Below, in pieces: positions 14,336 through 25,593 of a DNA stretch of 64,000 nt (position 1 is its first letter; every line of letters begins with the position of its first letter). The stretch covers positions 22,222,001 through 22,286,000 of the forward strand of contig NW_020825289.1 of NCBI RefSeq assembly GCF_003286085.1, given 5' to 3'. The position numbers were made by a program, and so were the translations under genes. Below the pieces are notes generated by a model. The model had not been told where the DNA came from. It worked only from the letters and a program-made list of their open reading frames with translations, and searched no databases. The DNA is from Drosophila persimilis (taxonomy: Eukaryota; Arthropoda; Insecta; Diptera; Drosophilidae).

Positions 14336-16400
14336 CTCATTTCTTCATATGAATATAGGAATCTACGATATTAAATTCATGCTCATCCTTTTATCGAATG
14401 TGCTTTGTGGAAAATTGCGGTGTTTTTCTTATCGTTTTCCATGCTGCAGAAAGCGTACTCAAAGTTCGACTGAATCCGTTGGATATTGATGATTTTGGAA
14501 AACGTGGAAAACGCTGGCTGGCTGGATGGCTGGCTGGCTTCGACTTGGACTTGGACTCTTGGGCAATGTCTGAGCTCTGTCTACGCAGCTGGATGTCGTC
14601 TCTCTACCCCAACCCCAACACCATCACCATCACCAGGCTCTCCCCCGTCTCCCTTCTTCGAGTTGTAGTTGTAGTTGTAGTTGTAGTCGGAGTTGTGTGG
14701 CAAGTGGTAAGTGTTGACAATTTTCAGCAGTTGCTGTTGTTGTTTCTCTTTCTGGTTTTTGCTGTTGTTGTGGTTATAGGTTGACCGGTCTTTGCCTTTC
14801 ACGTGAGCAAATAAAACGAAGAAGAAACGAAACAGCAACAATAGGGAGCATTAACCACCCCTCCCCCCTTATTTGGTGTTTCACTTGTTGCTGTTCTTAT
14901 GGTGCATCCCCTCTCAGAGAGCGTATCTAGATTCTAGAGTGTACACCACTTCGATCGGATTACCTACATGCTATAGGCTATAGGCTATAGCATATGTGTC
15001 TCGTATGGACTCCGAATATAGCCATACTTTCTTGTTGTTTATGGCCATGCTGCTGGTGTCGTTAGACTCTCCTACGACGAGTACTGTCCACGCTTTTGCT
15101 TTTCACTCACAACCACACACAGAAATACACTCACATAGATACACATTTGTGCACACACTCGTGGATACATTCAAAGGCAAACAAATAATAATTGTTCAAT
15201 GCCTTTTTTGGCCAAAAGACAGCGGAAATGTTGCTGTTGCTTGTTGTTGCTGCTTCTGCACTTGCAACAGAGAAATAGCGACACATCACATCGAAGGGTA
15301 CGGGTAGGGGATGGGATCGGGGATGGATTTGTAAATAGTTTTAACTACTTTTCATGCACTAGTGGCTGGTGCAGAGTGGTTCGTTCGGTTCTGCCTCTCG
15401 AACGGAAACCGAAACCAAACACAACGAAACACACACAAATCCAAAGCCGCCAAAGCCAAAGCCAGAGCCAGAGCCAAAGCCAAAGCCAGAGCCGGTGGCA
15501 AATGCTGTCGATGTCTCGATGATGACTCAAGCATTAAATTCTAAAGGGTCTTGGGGATGGGAATGGGCTCGCGATGGTACGATGTCTCCACGGAAGAGGT
15601 CTTGTCTTCTCTTTGATTATGCGAAGCAACGCGAGTGTATTTCCGTTTGGAAATCCAACAGAAGAACACAAAAACAGAAGAACAGAAGAGACGTTGAGGG
15701 ACTTTTGAGGTACTGAATCTTTGGGGGTGAGAGGATGGAGGGGTTGAATCGACGACTCTTGAGTGCAGCGGAAGCTGCTAAGGTGTTCAAGTAAATGCCC
15801 ATCAAAATAGTTCCCACTTGTACAAAATGATTGTATCTTCATATATTGATTGGTAAGATCATAAATCTTACCGACATTTACTGCTGTTCTCTCCACATTT
15901 CTCTCTCTCCCTCTCTCTCTCTCTTCAAAATGCAACTCATTTTCAATTTCACATGGAAATATCAATTAAATTTCAGACGACAGGCTGGGCCCGGGGCTCC
16001 AACTTTAATGATGTTCTGGCCTGCATACGGCCCGCTGCATAGGGCCCTTGGTTATGGCCATAACCATAACCAATGTTGATTCAATCATTTATCATGTGGC
16101 CGAGAGAGACACGTGGGCAAACATTAGAGCGAAGAGCAAATAGAACACAAACACTCTCCAGAATCCACATGACGAAGCAGCCCCCAAAGGGTCTTAAGAG
16201 CAGTTTTTTGACCTCTTTGCGGCATCAACTAATTAACCGTTAACATTACTCGTACGAGTGCAACAGCAACAGTCACAAATTCAGACAAATTTCCTTACCT
16301 TACCGACTTTGACAGGTTGACGCCTTTGGGAAATTGTCAACGTCATCTAAGCCAAGCTAATGCTGATGGCTGGCCTTAGCTGTAGCTGTGTTGCTGTGTT

Positions 16401-19400
16401 GCTGTGGGGCATGCACATGTATATATCTTTTACCGTTTGTAAACTGTCATATTTCTTGCGGCAGCAGCAGCAGTCATCAATTTGTTACTATTTCGACATT
16501 CATTTGTGGATCTCTTGATGATTTCTGAATGACTTTCTGCTGATTCTGCTTTTGGCTTTGGGCTTTGCATAGTCTATGGGAGAAACTTGAAAATCTGTGC
16601 CCCAATGGTGGAGATAAGACTGGAATAATTGCCTCTCCTCAATGCCATCGAAAATTATGCAAGGAATTAAATAAGTTACGCATTTAAACTATTTCAGAGC
16701 CATTGCAGCCAAAGAATTCACGCAATTTCCTGTCCCCATTTGCAACGTTTTGTGTGGCATGCCAGGCAGCGAACGTTTTAACGACAAAATACTTGGACTT
16801 GTGGCTAATTACGCCACTCGCTACGGGAATCATTAACACATTTCTTAGTCATCATTCTTGGCCATGTTGTCTCCTCTCCTCTCCTCCCCTCTGAACTCTA
16901 TCCTCTGTCTCTCTCTCTTTGCCAGAGAATTGACCCAATTTTCATGACGAATAAAATAACAGTAGCTGTCCACTGTTCCACTGTCCACTATCCCGAAACC
17001 CCGCCATCCTCCCGCACCACTCACCGTACACTCCAACGAAACGAAACTCAGGCGAAACGACAAGACTTTTACGCGCGCATTGAAATTAACATTTTTTGAA
17101 CGATTTCTTCTTATTTTTTTGTGCAGAAAATACAGAAAAAACTACAACAACAAAACCGCTGACAGCTGCAATTGCCTGCCGGGGGAGAAGCAGGGGAGCA
17201 TTGCGGAGAGGCGGCGCGGTAGAGCACTGCAATTAAATGTGAGATTAATTTGCGGATCAGCGGATCAGCAGCCGCTTGTGGTGGATGGAATGGATGTCAT
17301 GCCCAGAAATGCCGAACGGAAAATGCAAGTGGGAGAGTGTGTCTAGAGGAGGGGGAGATGGAGATGTAGAAAAAGTGAGGGGAGGGGAGCGACGATAAAT
17401 GGACCAAGAAATTAAAATCGGATTGGGGCTTGTGTCTCAGTCGTGTGTCAGGGCATTGGAGAGCGGTTAATGGGTGTACATATAAGTGGGTTGGTTCGGT
17501 CGGAAAATATATATCAAATATTTGTTGGCTCTAAATTGGTCGCCGATGCAAAAGAATATGCAAAAGAAAAGACATTGGGCCCGAAAAGCTGCGAAAAAGC
17601 TGAATAGAACTTGGAACTTTTTAAGAACAGGCTTCTCGTTAAGGTTCGTTAAATCTACAATCCAAATGATTTCCAACCGCCCCGCCCACAGCCTGCACTG
17701 TGGACACAGACCTGAACCTGAACTGAAGGCCAAAGAAAGGTGTCGCCGCCTCATTTGGTGCACTCCCCATCCAACACCCAACACCCAATACAGTGGAGTA
17801 CTTTCAACGGAAACGCTTGGAAAGAGCAGACAAAAAACGCCTTCACCTCTGTCCGGCGGGGCCCAGCGCTAATGAAACGGTAAGCAAACGCCAGTAAAAC
17901 GCCCTGTCCCGTCGCACAGCAATGAGGAAAAGCAAAGCGCAAGGAAAAGTGTCGCCCGTTGTAGTTGCTCATTGTCTCGTTCGACACGTTTGCAATTGCT
18001 CTGTTCGCTCGGCGGTTCACACGCTTTTTATGGCCAACACATTAACGTGGTTGCCGGCAAATGCTTCCATCATCTCTCTCTCTCTCTTTCTATTGCCAAA
18101 CGATCAGCTGAAGCTGGAGATTGCAGTTGGAGGGGGAGGGGAAGGGGGAGCGGGAGCGCCAGCGGGCGATGATCATAATCATCGCATGAGCATGAGTGGC
18201 GGCAGAAGCAGCAGGCGGCAATTAAAACACGTGCGAAAGTAAAAAGTTTTACAGTTAACAAACAAAAACCAAATAAAACAGCAAGAGAGTTTAAAAGAAG
18301 CAGAACGACTATGAAATACCCTTGAAGATTCATGAATCCTATGGGAAATACATGTGGAATGTTCATTGGTATTGGGTATAACGAAGGCTTACAATAATTC
18401 TCGGTTGATTTGGAATAATGCGGCTGGCTCTCCCTGACTACCGCTCTCGCTTTCGTCATCTGCTCTCTCGTTTTTGGGCAAGAGGACGCGAGCGTACAGG
18501 CAGCCCAGCCGCCTTCGGATAGCTGTAGATTAAGCTACAAGAGGGTTGACTGGATTAAGGGACTCTCTGGAAAAGCTTTTTATTTGAAGCTTTGCCAACT
18601 TGCCTGCAAACTTTAAAGCCCCATCGAAAGAGAGGGTATCAAGAGCGAGAGAGATAAAGAGATGAAGAAGCACAATCGGACAAATGAGAAACAGTAACAA
18701 AAGTGCACATTTAAAAGCTTTCGCTGTCGCGTCTCTTCTCTCTTTCTCTTTGCTGCATTTATCTGCAGCAAACGAAACAAAATTGAGTGAAAATTGATAT
18801 GAATGCAATTCTGATTATATACTTGGGAAGGCTTTTGCTTTTGCACTCCATGCCACTCCACAGAGAGCTCCAATTAAATGCAAATCAGGGCTGAAAGTGA
18901 TCGTAAGTGATCGCCGCATGCCATGCCCATGCGGCTGCAAGCCCCCGCTCCAGGAACAATTAATCTCCGACCACAAGAAAAGAGATGAAATATTGGACAG
19001 TGTCGTGGCTTTAATTACTTTATTACGTTACGAGATTCCGCAAAAGCCAAGAGCCAAGAGAGCGGATGCTCTGGCAGCCAGGAAGAAATGCTCGTAAAGG
19101 AAGGATCGAAGGCGGTGGCCTTAGCGGTACTTTGACGTTTAACCAAAAGACAAATCGCTTACGCCCTGCTCTGCAAACCCTCTCCACTCCGCTCCCGACA
19201 CGGATACGGGCCGAAGGAGGGGAGGAGAGGCCCGACATAACAATTTAGTGTAACGATATCTGTATGATACAATGTATGGGAGGTACTCGAGGCACCCATA
19301 CGCCAGATACAGATACAGTGGGGCACTGCCTACTATGCATGAAAATAAATTTAACTTATAACAAAGGCTATGGCTAAGGCCACGCACAGTGGAACAAAGT

Positions 19401-21084
19401 GGAAACGAATTGAGTGGATAAGAAAGGGAAAAGAATCGGAATACTTCCACCCCGAAAGTATCCCGCCGATTGTCCCCCACAGATATATCCAGGCAGATTC
19501 CCATAGCTCTGGCAACACTGTACTGTGTCGCGTTTCAGTACGAAATTCGATGATGACCACACAGTCTGGAATGCAGAATGCAGCCGACACCAGAGGCAGC
19601 CGAGGCCACCTCCAACGGGCCATTGGGCCACAAACAAGAGGCGTGCCCCGGGTCCGGACCCAAAACTGATCCCCAAACGAAATGAGAATTAATATCTCTT
19701 TCTCTCTCTCTCTTTTGTTGACGGCAGAGGAAGGCCCGTAGTTCGTCAATGGAAAAATTAATTAAAAACTGTGCTGCTTCTCCAAAGAAAGTATCCCAAA
19801 CTATAGAAATGGCTTATTACAATGATTACGCATACACGTACATAGACGTGCGATATACGAGAATCCATCAGTACATAGAGGATGGTGTGGGGTACGTGAG
19901 TTGCACAGACAAAATCGAATCGAATCGAATCGAAGAATAGGTGGAGCTGGAAGGCCTAGAACTAGTCTCGCAAATTTATTGGGGCAGAGCCGTAGAGCCG
20001 CAGAGCCGAAGCAGTGCGGAGTGTGGAGAATTGACCCACTGTTATTCTGAAATGGTTATAACTGCTCTTTGCTTGGCTAACTGTGGCAAGACCTCAATCC
20101 AGATACAAAACGCCGCTTGGCACGCTCTCAACGCTTTGCCTCTCTTTCTCTGTCTGCATTCGATTCCATTCGATTTGCTTACAAGGCAGAGACAGAGACT
20201 GAGATAGACAGAGGAAGAAGACAAACGACGGACCGGACCGGACCCCCAAAGGTAACTGGCCAAATAGTCTGCTGGCCAATTTGTTTAATTAGCGTACATT
20301 TCTTTTGTTGGTCTATTAAACAGCAGCCATGGATGAGCCCTGAGCGCTCCCTTAATCGCTCGCCAAGTGAGAGTTCATCAAACAACGCGCAGCAGAGGGA
20401 AAGTTTCATAAGTTTCATATTCTATAAACCCCGGAGTCAATGAACCGAGGAATTACTTGTAGGAGAATCACCACTGCCATTCGGGGAATCCACAATGACA
20501 AGCGTGTGGCGTGTGCATTCCAAAGGTCCAGCGACGCGGATGATGACAGTTCCAGAGAGCATCTATAGATTGCAGAATTCGCTATATTTTCCCTGTGTAT
20601 TTCCCATCTCTCTCTCTCTCTCTCTCTCACTAAATGTGGAATCTAGAACGGAGTCCCAGCCAATTGTAGTGGCTGCTTCTACTCGACCCCCAGCGAATCT
20701 TATCAGAAGCAAACGCTAGTTGTTGCTGTGGCTATGACTGTGCCCGCCACTGATGCAAATATTTACATGTAGCGGCAGATAAGACGCGAGATCAAGCCAC
20801 GTTGTAAAGCATCATTGTAAATCGTTGTAACAATATCATATTTGCTTAGCTAAAACACAGAGAAACGAATGTACGGCAGGGTGCGGGCGGTAGATACAGC
20901 TGAGGATCTTTCTATTTTATAGGGTTTTTCAATCTTTAATCTTAAGATTTCCCCATTCCCATTCAAGTGCGTACACGCCCCACCACGCCCGGAAGCATTC
21001 ATGTTGTTGGCGGTGTGCAACTCCGGGGTGAATGCAGGTACTTTTACTTTAGAGCGATCTCTTTCTCCTACTCTCTGGGGCTCC

Positions 21085-21116
<32 letters not shown>

Positions 21117-22829
21117 GCATAAGACACAAAACATGGCACGGTGCTTAGACCGCAGCAGCAGCAGGCATACAGATGCATAGATACACGCCCCAAATAAGCC
21201 ACTAAACCGGTGACACTCCACCTCATTCGCTGCACCTCCATCTCTATCGCAGCATGCTCCATGCACCATGCACCATGCCCCACTCCGTTCCACGATCTAT
21301 GGCCGGAGAGCCTCCACGAGCCGCTAATTCAAACAAATTGCAGCATAAATGCATTATAAAAGGCAGAGGAGCAACATATCGGGCGACACAGTGTGACAGT
21401 AATAATGTCACTCGCACTGTCACGGGAATGGGGAGCATGGGGCAGGGAATGTATAGGGAAATGGATATACATATATATGTATCTGTGGCATGAAGAATGC
21501 CAGTGATAAATTAGCTAGCTTCAGCGGGCTTTCTTCTTCTACGAGCAAGTATGTGTGGGCATGGCACAGTGGGGGAAATATTCGAATGGAGAGCTAAAGA
21601 ATCTGCAAGCATACCAGCGATCATTAGAACATGCAAACTATGAATGCAAAAGGAACTTATGGGGATCCCATCGTCATTTAGAGTATTTATTTCCAACAAA
21701 TATTCGCTAATTGAATGCTCTGCTCCATTTGTCCACAAATTGCTTATTTATGGCAAACACTCATCATCAATGGAATGGAATCGTTAATTATCCGCAACAT
21801 CCTAGCCCCATCCGATCCGATCTGATCTGATTCGACCCACTGTGCCGCTTTGCTGCAGTCAGCCGGCAGTCGGCAGTCGGCAGCCGGTGGCAGTGGCAGT
21901 GGCAGTGGCAGCCAGGCAAGTGTTTTGTTGCTTTCTTGCAGTTCAGCTCTTTGGCTGCAGCTAATTTGATTAATGATAAGCCGAGCTTAACTGACGACGA
22001 TTGTGATTCATTATGTGCGCACAAGCCAAGCACACTTAGCGCAACAGTAACAGAAACAGAAACAGATACACAGATACAGATACATAGACAGATACAGATA
22101 CTGGGACTGGGGCTAGGGCTGGGCCAATCTGCAATCTGGAAAAACTATCCATCGCCAAGTGGCAGTGCAGTAGCTGTAGCTAGTTTTCATTAAATAGAAA
22201 TCTCCCCCCAAATCGAGGCAAAGAAAGAACATTACTTTATTGCAAAATAGACAACAAGTGCCCCTTGTCCATGCAACTCCTTCGCGGACAGTGGTCAAGG
22301 ATTGTTTGTGCGGACAGTGGATTGAGGGGCTGATTGATGCGTAATTGAGGCTTCAATTGAATTCGTACTGTGATTGGGGAGCCGGGGGAGGGGGAGAGCG
22401 GTGGCAGGTTCTCTTCTGTTGGCACGGCTCGTTATCTATGATATACAATTCGGTTCGCACTGTGTGCTGCTTTTGATTTGATTATATGCAATGAGCCATT
22501 TCCTCTATGGCCCGCTCTAATGCATGCCCGCTCGAACAGAGCCCCAGAATGGAGCACCACTACTGTGGTGGTGCATTGGTGCACCGGCTGCTGTTGCACC
22601 TCATTTGGGTCAGAAAATATAAGAGCACACACATTTGTTGTGACTAGATGATTCATTTATAATGTGGCAGATATCTGTATCCGCGTGGTACTCATAATTA
22701 GATTTTCCCGACAGCAGAGAGAAACGAAAGACATGCACCGCGATGTTTGCTAGAAGATGGTATATGTAGATCTTATTATTTGGCTGGCTCTTTAACGCAT
22801 TCTTCATTCAGGTTAATATTTGACCAACA
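16401..22829. other. Non-coding DNA; one possible 5' UTR exon near 20.1-20.25 kb
   Basis: No coding exon supported. CT/GA runs occur near 18,075-18,090, 19,697-19,715 and 20,610-20,628, and a pure CTG run at 21,086-21,114. The purine-rich stretch 20,170-20,250 (AGACAGAGACTGAGATAGAC, then ACCGG repeats) ends in AAAG|GTAACT. It looks like a non-coding first exon with its donor, but no partner exon is visible, so this remains a guess. Confidence 0.5.
21086..21114. repeat. CTG trinucleotide repeat (about nine to ten units)
   Basis: A pure CTG run. It reads as poly-Gln, poly-Ser or poly-Cys depending on frame and strand, with no other sign of coding. Confidence 0.95.
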
Positions 22830-23110
22830 GCCACAGCAATCTCTTGGTTTTTATTAAACATTTGCTCAAATTCATTTGAAAAGTGTGTGTAATATTGGTA
22901 GTTCTTGTATCGCATATCGAATACCTGGGTGTGGGGTGTGTTTGCAGTTCCAACAACAACAGCAAGTGTATTTCAGTGTATGTGGGGTTTTGTGGATGCC
23001 AAAGACATTTTCACAGCTGATTTTCCTGTGGTTCGGGGAAAAACTAACAAAATATAAGTGCGGTTTGTGGCAAGTGTGTGTGTGGGTCTTAGGTGGATGT
23101 GACAGACAGA

Positions 23111-24097
23111 TTATGCCGTTAGGGCCTTCTTGGCCTTCTCTTTTTCGGCCTTTTCCTGCGCCTTCACTTTCTCCTCCTCCTTGCGCGACTTCTCGCGCTC
23201 CTTGCGGGCCTTTTCGCGCGCCTTCTCACGCTCCGCCTCCTCCTTTTCCAGCAGCTTCTCCCGCTCCTTGCGCTTCTTGTCGCGCTCCTTGTCGCGCTCG
23301 GCCTTGACCTTGGCCTTTTCCTTCGCGATCTGTTCGCGCTCCTTCAACTTCTCCTCGCGACGCTTTGCCTCCTCCTTCTCCCACTCGGCATAGGCTTCGC
23401 GTTCGACGGCCAGCTTCTGCAGCTCCGCCGCCTCCTTGTCGTCGAGGCCCCCTTCCATGTCCTTGTTCATCAGCTCCGACTCGCGGACCATGGCCTCTTT
23501 GGCCAAGCGAGCGCGCATGGCGACCTCCCTGGCCTCTACTGCATCCTGGTGGCGCTGCTCGCGGGCCTCCTTCTCCTCCTGGAGGCGCTCCTCCTCGATT
23601 TCAAACTCCTCCTTCTCCTCCTCGGTGTAGGGATATTCGGGCACGCCGGCGTACAATTCCAGCGTCATATACGACAGGTATATAGAGCCGATCAATGCCA
23701 ACAGTCCGCTGAGCATGAACATGGAGTACTTGGAGTTCTTCGCCGACCATTCCTTCATAAAGTCGCCCTCGGGCTTCGGTAGATCGCTGAAGACGGCGTG
23801 CATCCCGCCGCTGGGGAAGAAGCCCGGCTTCGGCTTCGGGGGAGGCACCGGCTTACACTTGGGGGCCGTGCTCGGCTTGCTTGCCTTTGGTGGGGGGGCC
23901 TTCGGCGGCGGGGGTGGCGCCTTCTTACCAGCGGACAGATAACGGGTTGCGTTGAACAACAGTTTTCCGCTGCCGGACACTGGATAGGGTTGGGGGTTAT
24001 GGGATTGGATTGGGCGATAGATTCAAACGGTGTGCGGGATTCACTTACTTCCGCTTTGGAGTCGGGCGGCCGTGGCGGCCATCAAAAGTCGCGACAT
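23111..24097 (-). CDS. Mitochondrial-like single-pass membrane protein with long charged helix
   Basis: The two coding exons are 24,097-24,049 and 23,979-23,111, giving 305 residues. The intron has a clean GTAAGT donor and CAG acceptor, and the splice itself makes an internal Met codon (A|TG), so the start is the upstream ATG at 24,097 and not the GTG at the head of exon 2. The N-terminus (MSRLLMAATAARLQSG, then RYLSAGKK) is basic and hydroxylated without acids, like a mitochondrial presequence. Residues about 32-65 are Pro/Lys-rich. One membrane segment (about 106-127, MFMLSGLLALIGSIYLSYM) is followed by an Arg/Lys/Glu-rich helix of about 170 residues. Codon choice is strongly GC-ending, as in well-expressed fly genes. 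An AATAAA for this strand lies at 22,850-22,855. I do not recognise the family; an inner-membrane protein is inferred from the leader only. Confidence 0.85.
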
Positions 24098-24370
24098 CTC
24101 TCTTCCTTTTCTCACGCTTGCTTGCTTGCTTGCTTTTTGGTTTTCAGGAAAATGTGTGACTGCCAAAAGTATATAATGAATCGAATGAATCGAACGAAAA
24201 GGCACCAAGCGAAACCAAATCGAAGTCTAACTCACGGACTACTACATTCTCGATGTCATCCTTGCAACGGTTGAAAAACACTGAACCAGAACCAGACCAA
24301 GCGCAAGGGCAAGGGTTGCCCAACACTGTTCTGCTGCACAACCCGAAATGTATATAGTGTTGAACTTCCG
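24098..24370 (-). other. Probable 5' UTR and promoter of the 23.1-24.1 kb gene
   Basis: Reading on the minus strand, a short non-coding exon appears to end at about 24,236 in AGTCC|GTGAGT. It rejoins at a TTTTGGCAG acceptor near 24,160, leaving a short leader before the ATG. A TTGC tetranucleotide run (about 24,117-24,133) lies in the leader. The segment GGGCAACCCT upstream resembles a motif common at fly housekeeping promoters. Transcript data are needed to confirm it. Confidence 0.4.
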
Positions 24371-24379
24371 CCAATTGAC

Positions 24380-25270
24380 AAAACAAAACAAGTGGAAAAC
24401 TTTTGAAAAAAATTGAAAAATTGAAAAATCGAAAAATAAAGTTAAACTTTAGTCTGAGAGCAACGATGATTTTTCACGAACGAAATGTATTATTGTTCGG
24501 TTGCTGCTGGAATGATAAGTTGAATACGACGTACGATCAGAGGGGTAGATGAAAGACTACTTGTGTAGTAAATCTGTAAATCGTATATATTTCATGGAAG
24601 TAATGCGAAAACTAAAGCAAAGACAACTTCTAGGTAAAGGTAGCTTCCAAATTCAACCTAAAAACGATCTCTGAGTCAGTCGGGCAGAGTGCATTCGGTG
24701 GTTGGGTGAGTGATAACACGTTAGATAAATAGATGCAGGTCTGAGCAACAACTAGAAAATCGTGTACAATAGTTTACACAACGGTACACAAAAGCTCCAA
24801 AAGATAAGCACAAAAAACAGAAAAGTGGAGCCATGATGGAAGAGCAGAACATCAGAGCATCAGAACTGAACCCACACCGCATTAGCATGTGGCAGGCAGG
24901 GAGAGCATTTCATGGAAATTTATGATGCCCCAAAGAGAACGAAAAAGGTGTCACGTGCGGTGCCAGCAACACCGAACACTTGTTAAAAATCGGTTAGTCG
25001 AGACGAATCGAATGCACAATACGCTAGGCTCGTAAAGAAAAAGTAGTTCGTGGATAAAGAAGTCAGAGCTAATCACAAGAAAAACACACACACAAACAAA
25101 TAAACACAGAGAGAGAATGCGGTCAACAAACTTGTTTTGGTTCTGGTTTAACAAGTGGGTGGCAGTGCCAGTGGCTGTAGCTGGACTCCCACTCAGTGGG
25201 TGAGTGCGAGGGTGTTGGTGTGGGTGAATGGGTGGCACTGCCAGATGGCCAATTATAAAGAAAACAATAT
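24380..25270. other. Non-coding spacer
   Basis: AT-rich DNA between two minus-strand genes. No open frame with coding character. Short A-rich runs and one CA-type run (about 25,080-25,100) are the only features. Confidence 0.6.
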
Positions 25271-25279
25271 ACAAAATAA

Positions 25280-25285
25280 TTTATT
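25280..25285 (-). terminator. Polyadenylation signal overlapping the stop codon
   Basis: On the minus strand the stop and signal read TGAATAAA, so AATAAA starts at the last base of the stop codon. If used, the 3' UTR would be only about 15-30 bases. Confidence 0.6.
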
Positions 25286-25593
25286 CAACGCTGCAGCGAG
25301 GACTCCAAGGCACGCCGCTCCTTGGCTCTGTTCCGTTTAATGCAGCAGATCGAGAGGATCCCAAAGCAGAGGTAGAGCAAGGCGGTGACAAAACAGCGGA
25401 TGGCCACCACCTGATAGGTTACATCGGCATGGGTTCTGAAATCCTCCAGACTATGGAAAATCGGCGTCAGGGGCAGATCATCGATCAGCGCCATCGAATT
25501 CAGGAGAAAGAATATCCCCATGAGGGTCAGCTGAATCACTGCCCACGCACTGATGAACAGGCAGAAAAAAGAACACTTTGGACCACAAACCAT
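25285..25593 (-). CDS. RNase kappa (RNASEK) family membrane protein
   Basis: An intact single coding exon of 102 residues. It begins MVCGPKCSFFCLFISAW and has the family's features in order: a VCGPK start, a first membrane helix ending LTLMGIFF, the NSMALIDDLPL stretch that matches the conserved S-x-LIED-P segment of RNASEK, a Ser-Leu-Glu-Asp-Phe loop, a Tyr near residue 60 and a second membrane helix (CFVTALLYLCFGILSICC) before a basic tail. RNASEK proteins are about 95-100 residue, two-pass endosomal proteins associated with the V-ATPase and virus uptake. The ATG is preceded by TTTCGATTCAG, a good splice acceptor, so an upstream non-coding exon is likely. The polyadenylation signal AATAAA overlaps the TGA stop. 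D. melanogaster has another RNASEK gene, so this may be a paralogue; I cannot tell which. Confidence 0.85.
   Translation of the reverse strand: MVCGPKCSFFCLFISAWAVIQLTLMGIFFLLNSMALIDDLPLTPIFHSLEDFRTHADVTYQVVAIRCFVTALLYLCFGILSICCIKRNRAKERRALESSLQR

Larger units (their letters stand above)
7451..16400. other. Non-coding DNA with simple repeats
   Basis: No gene supported. The DNA alternates between AT-rich stretches (about 8,300-9,900 and 10,700-11,500) and short microsatellites: GGGAACA at 10,151-10,194, TGCGTG at 12,130-12,160, GGAGT at 13,181-13,201, GTTGTA at 14,660-14,690 and GCCAAA/GCCAGA at 15,448-15,493. A donor-like GTAAGT at about 12,104 has no convincing exon next to it. Confidence 0.55.

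Noticed and set aside
23365..23980. Plus-strand open frames over the charged-helix gene
   Set aside because: They are mirror images of the AAG/GAG-rich coding strand; the minus strand has the presequence, intron and conserved composition.
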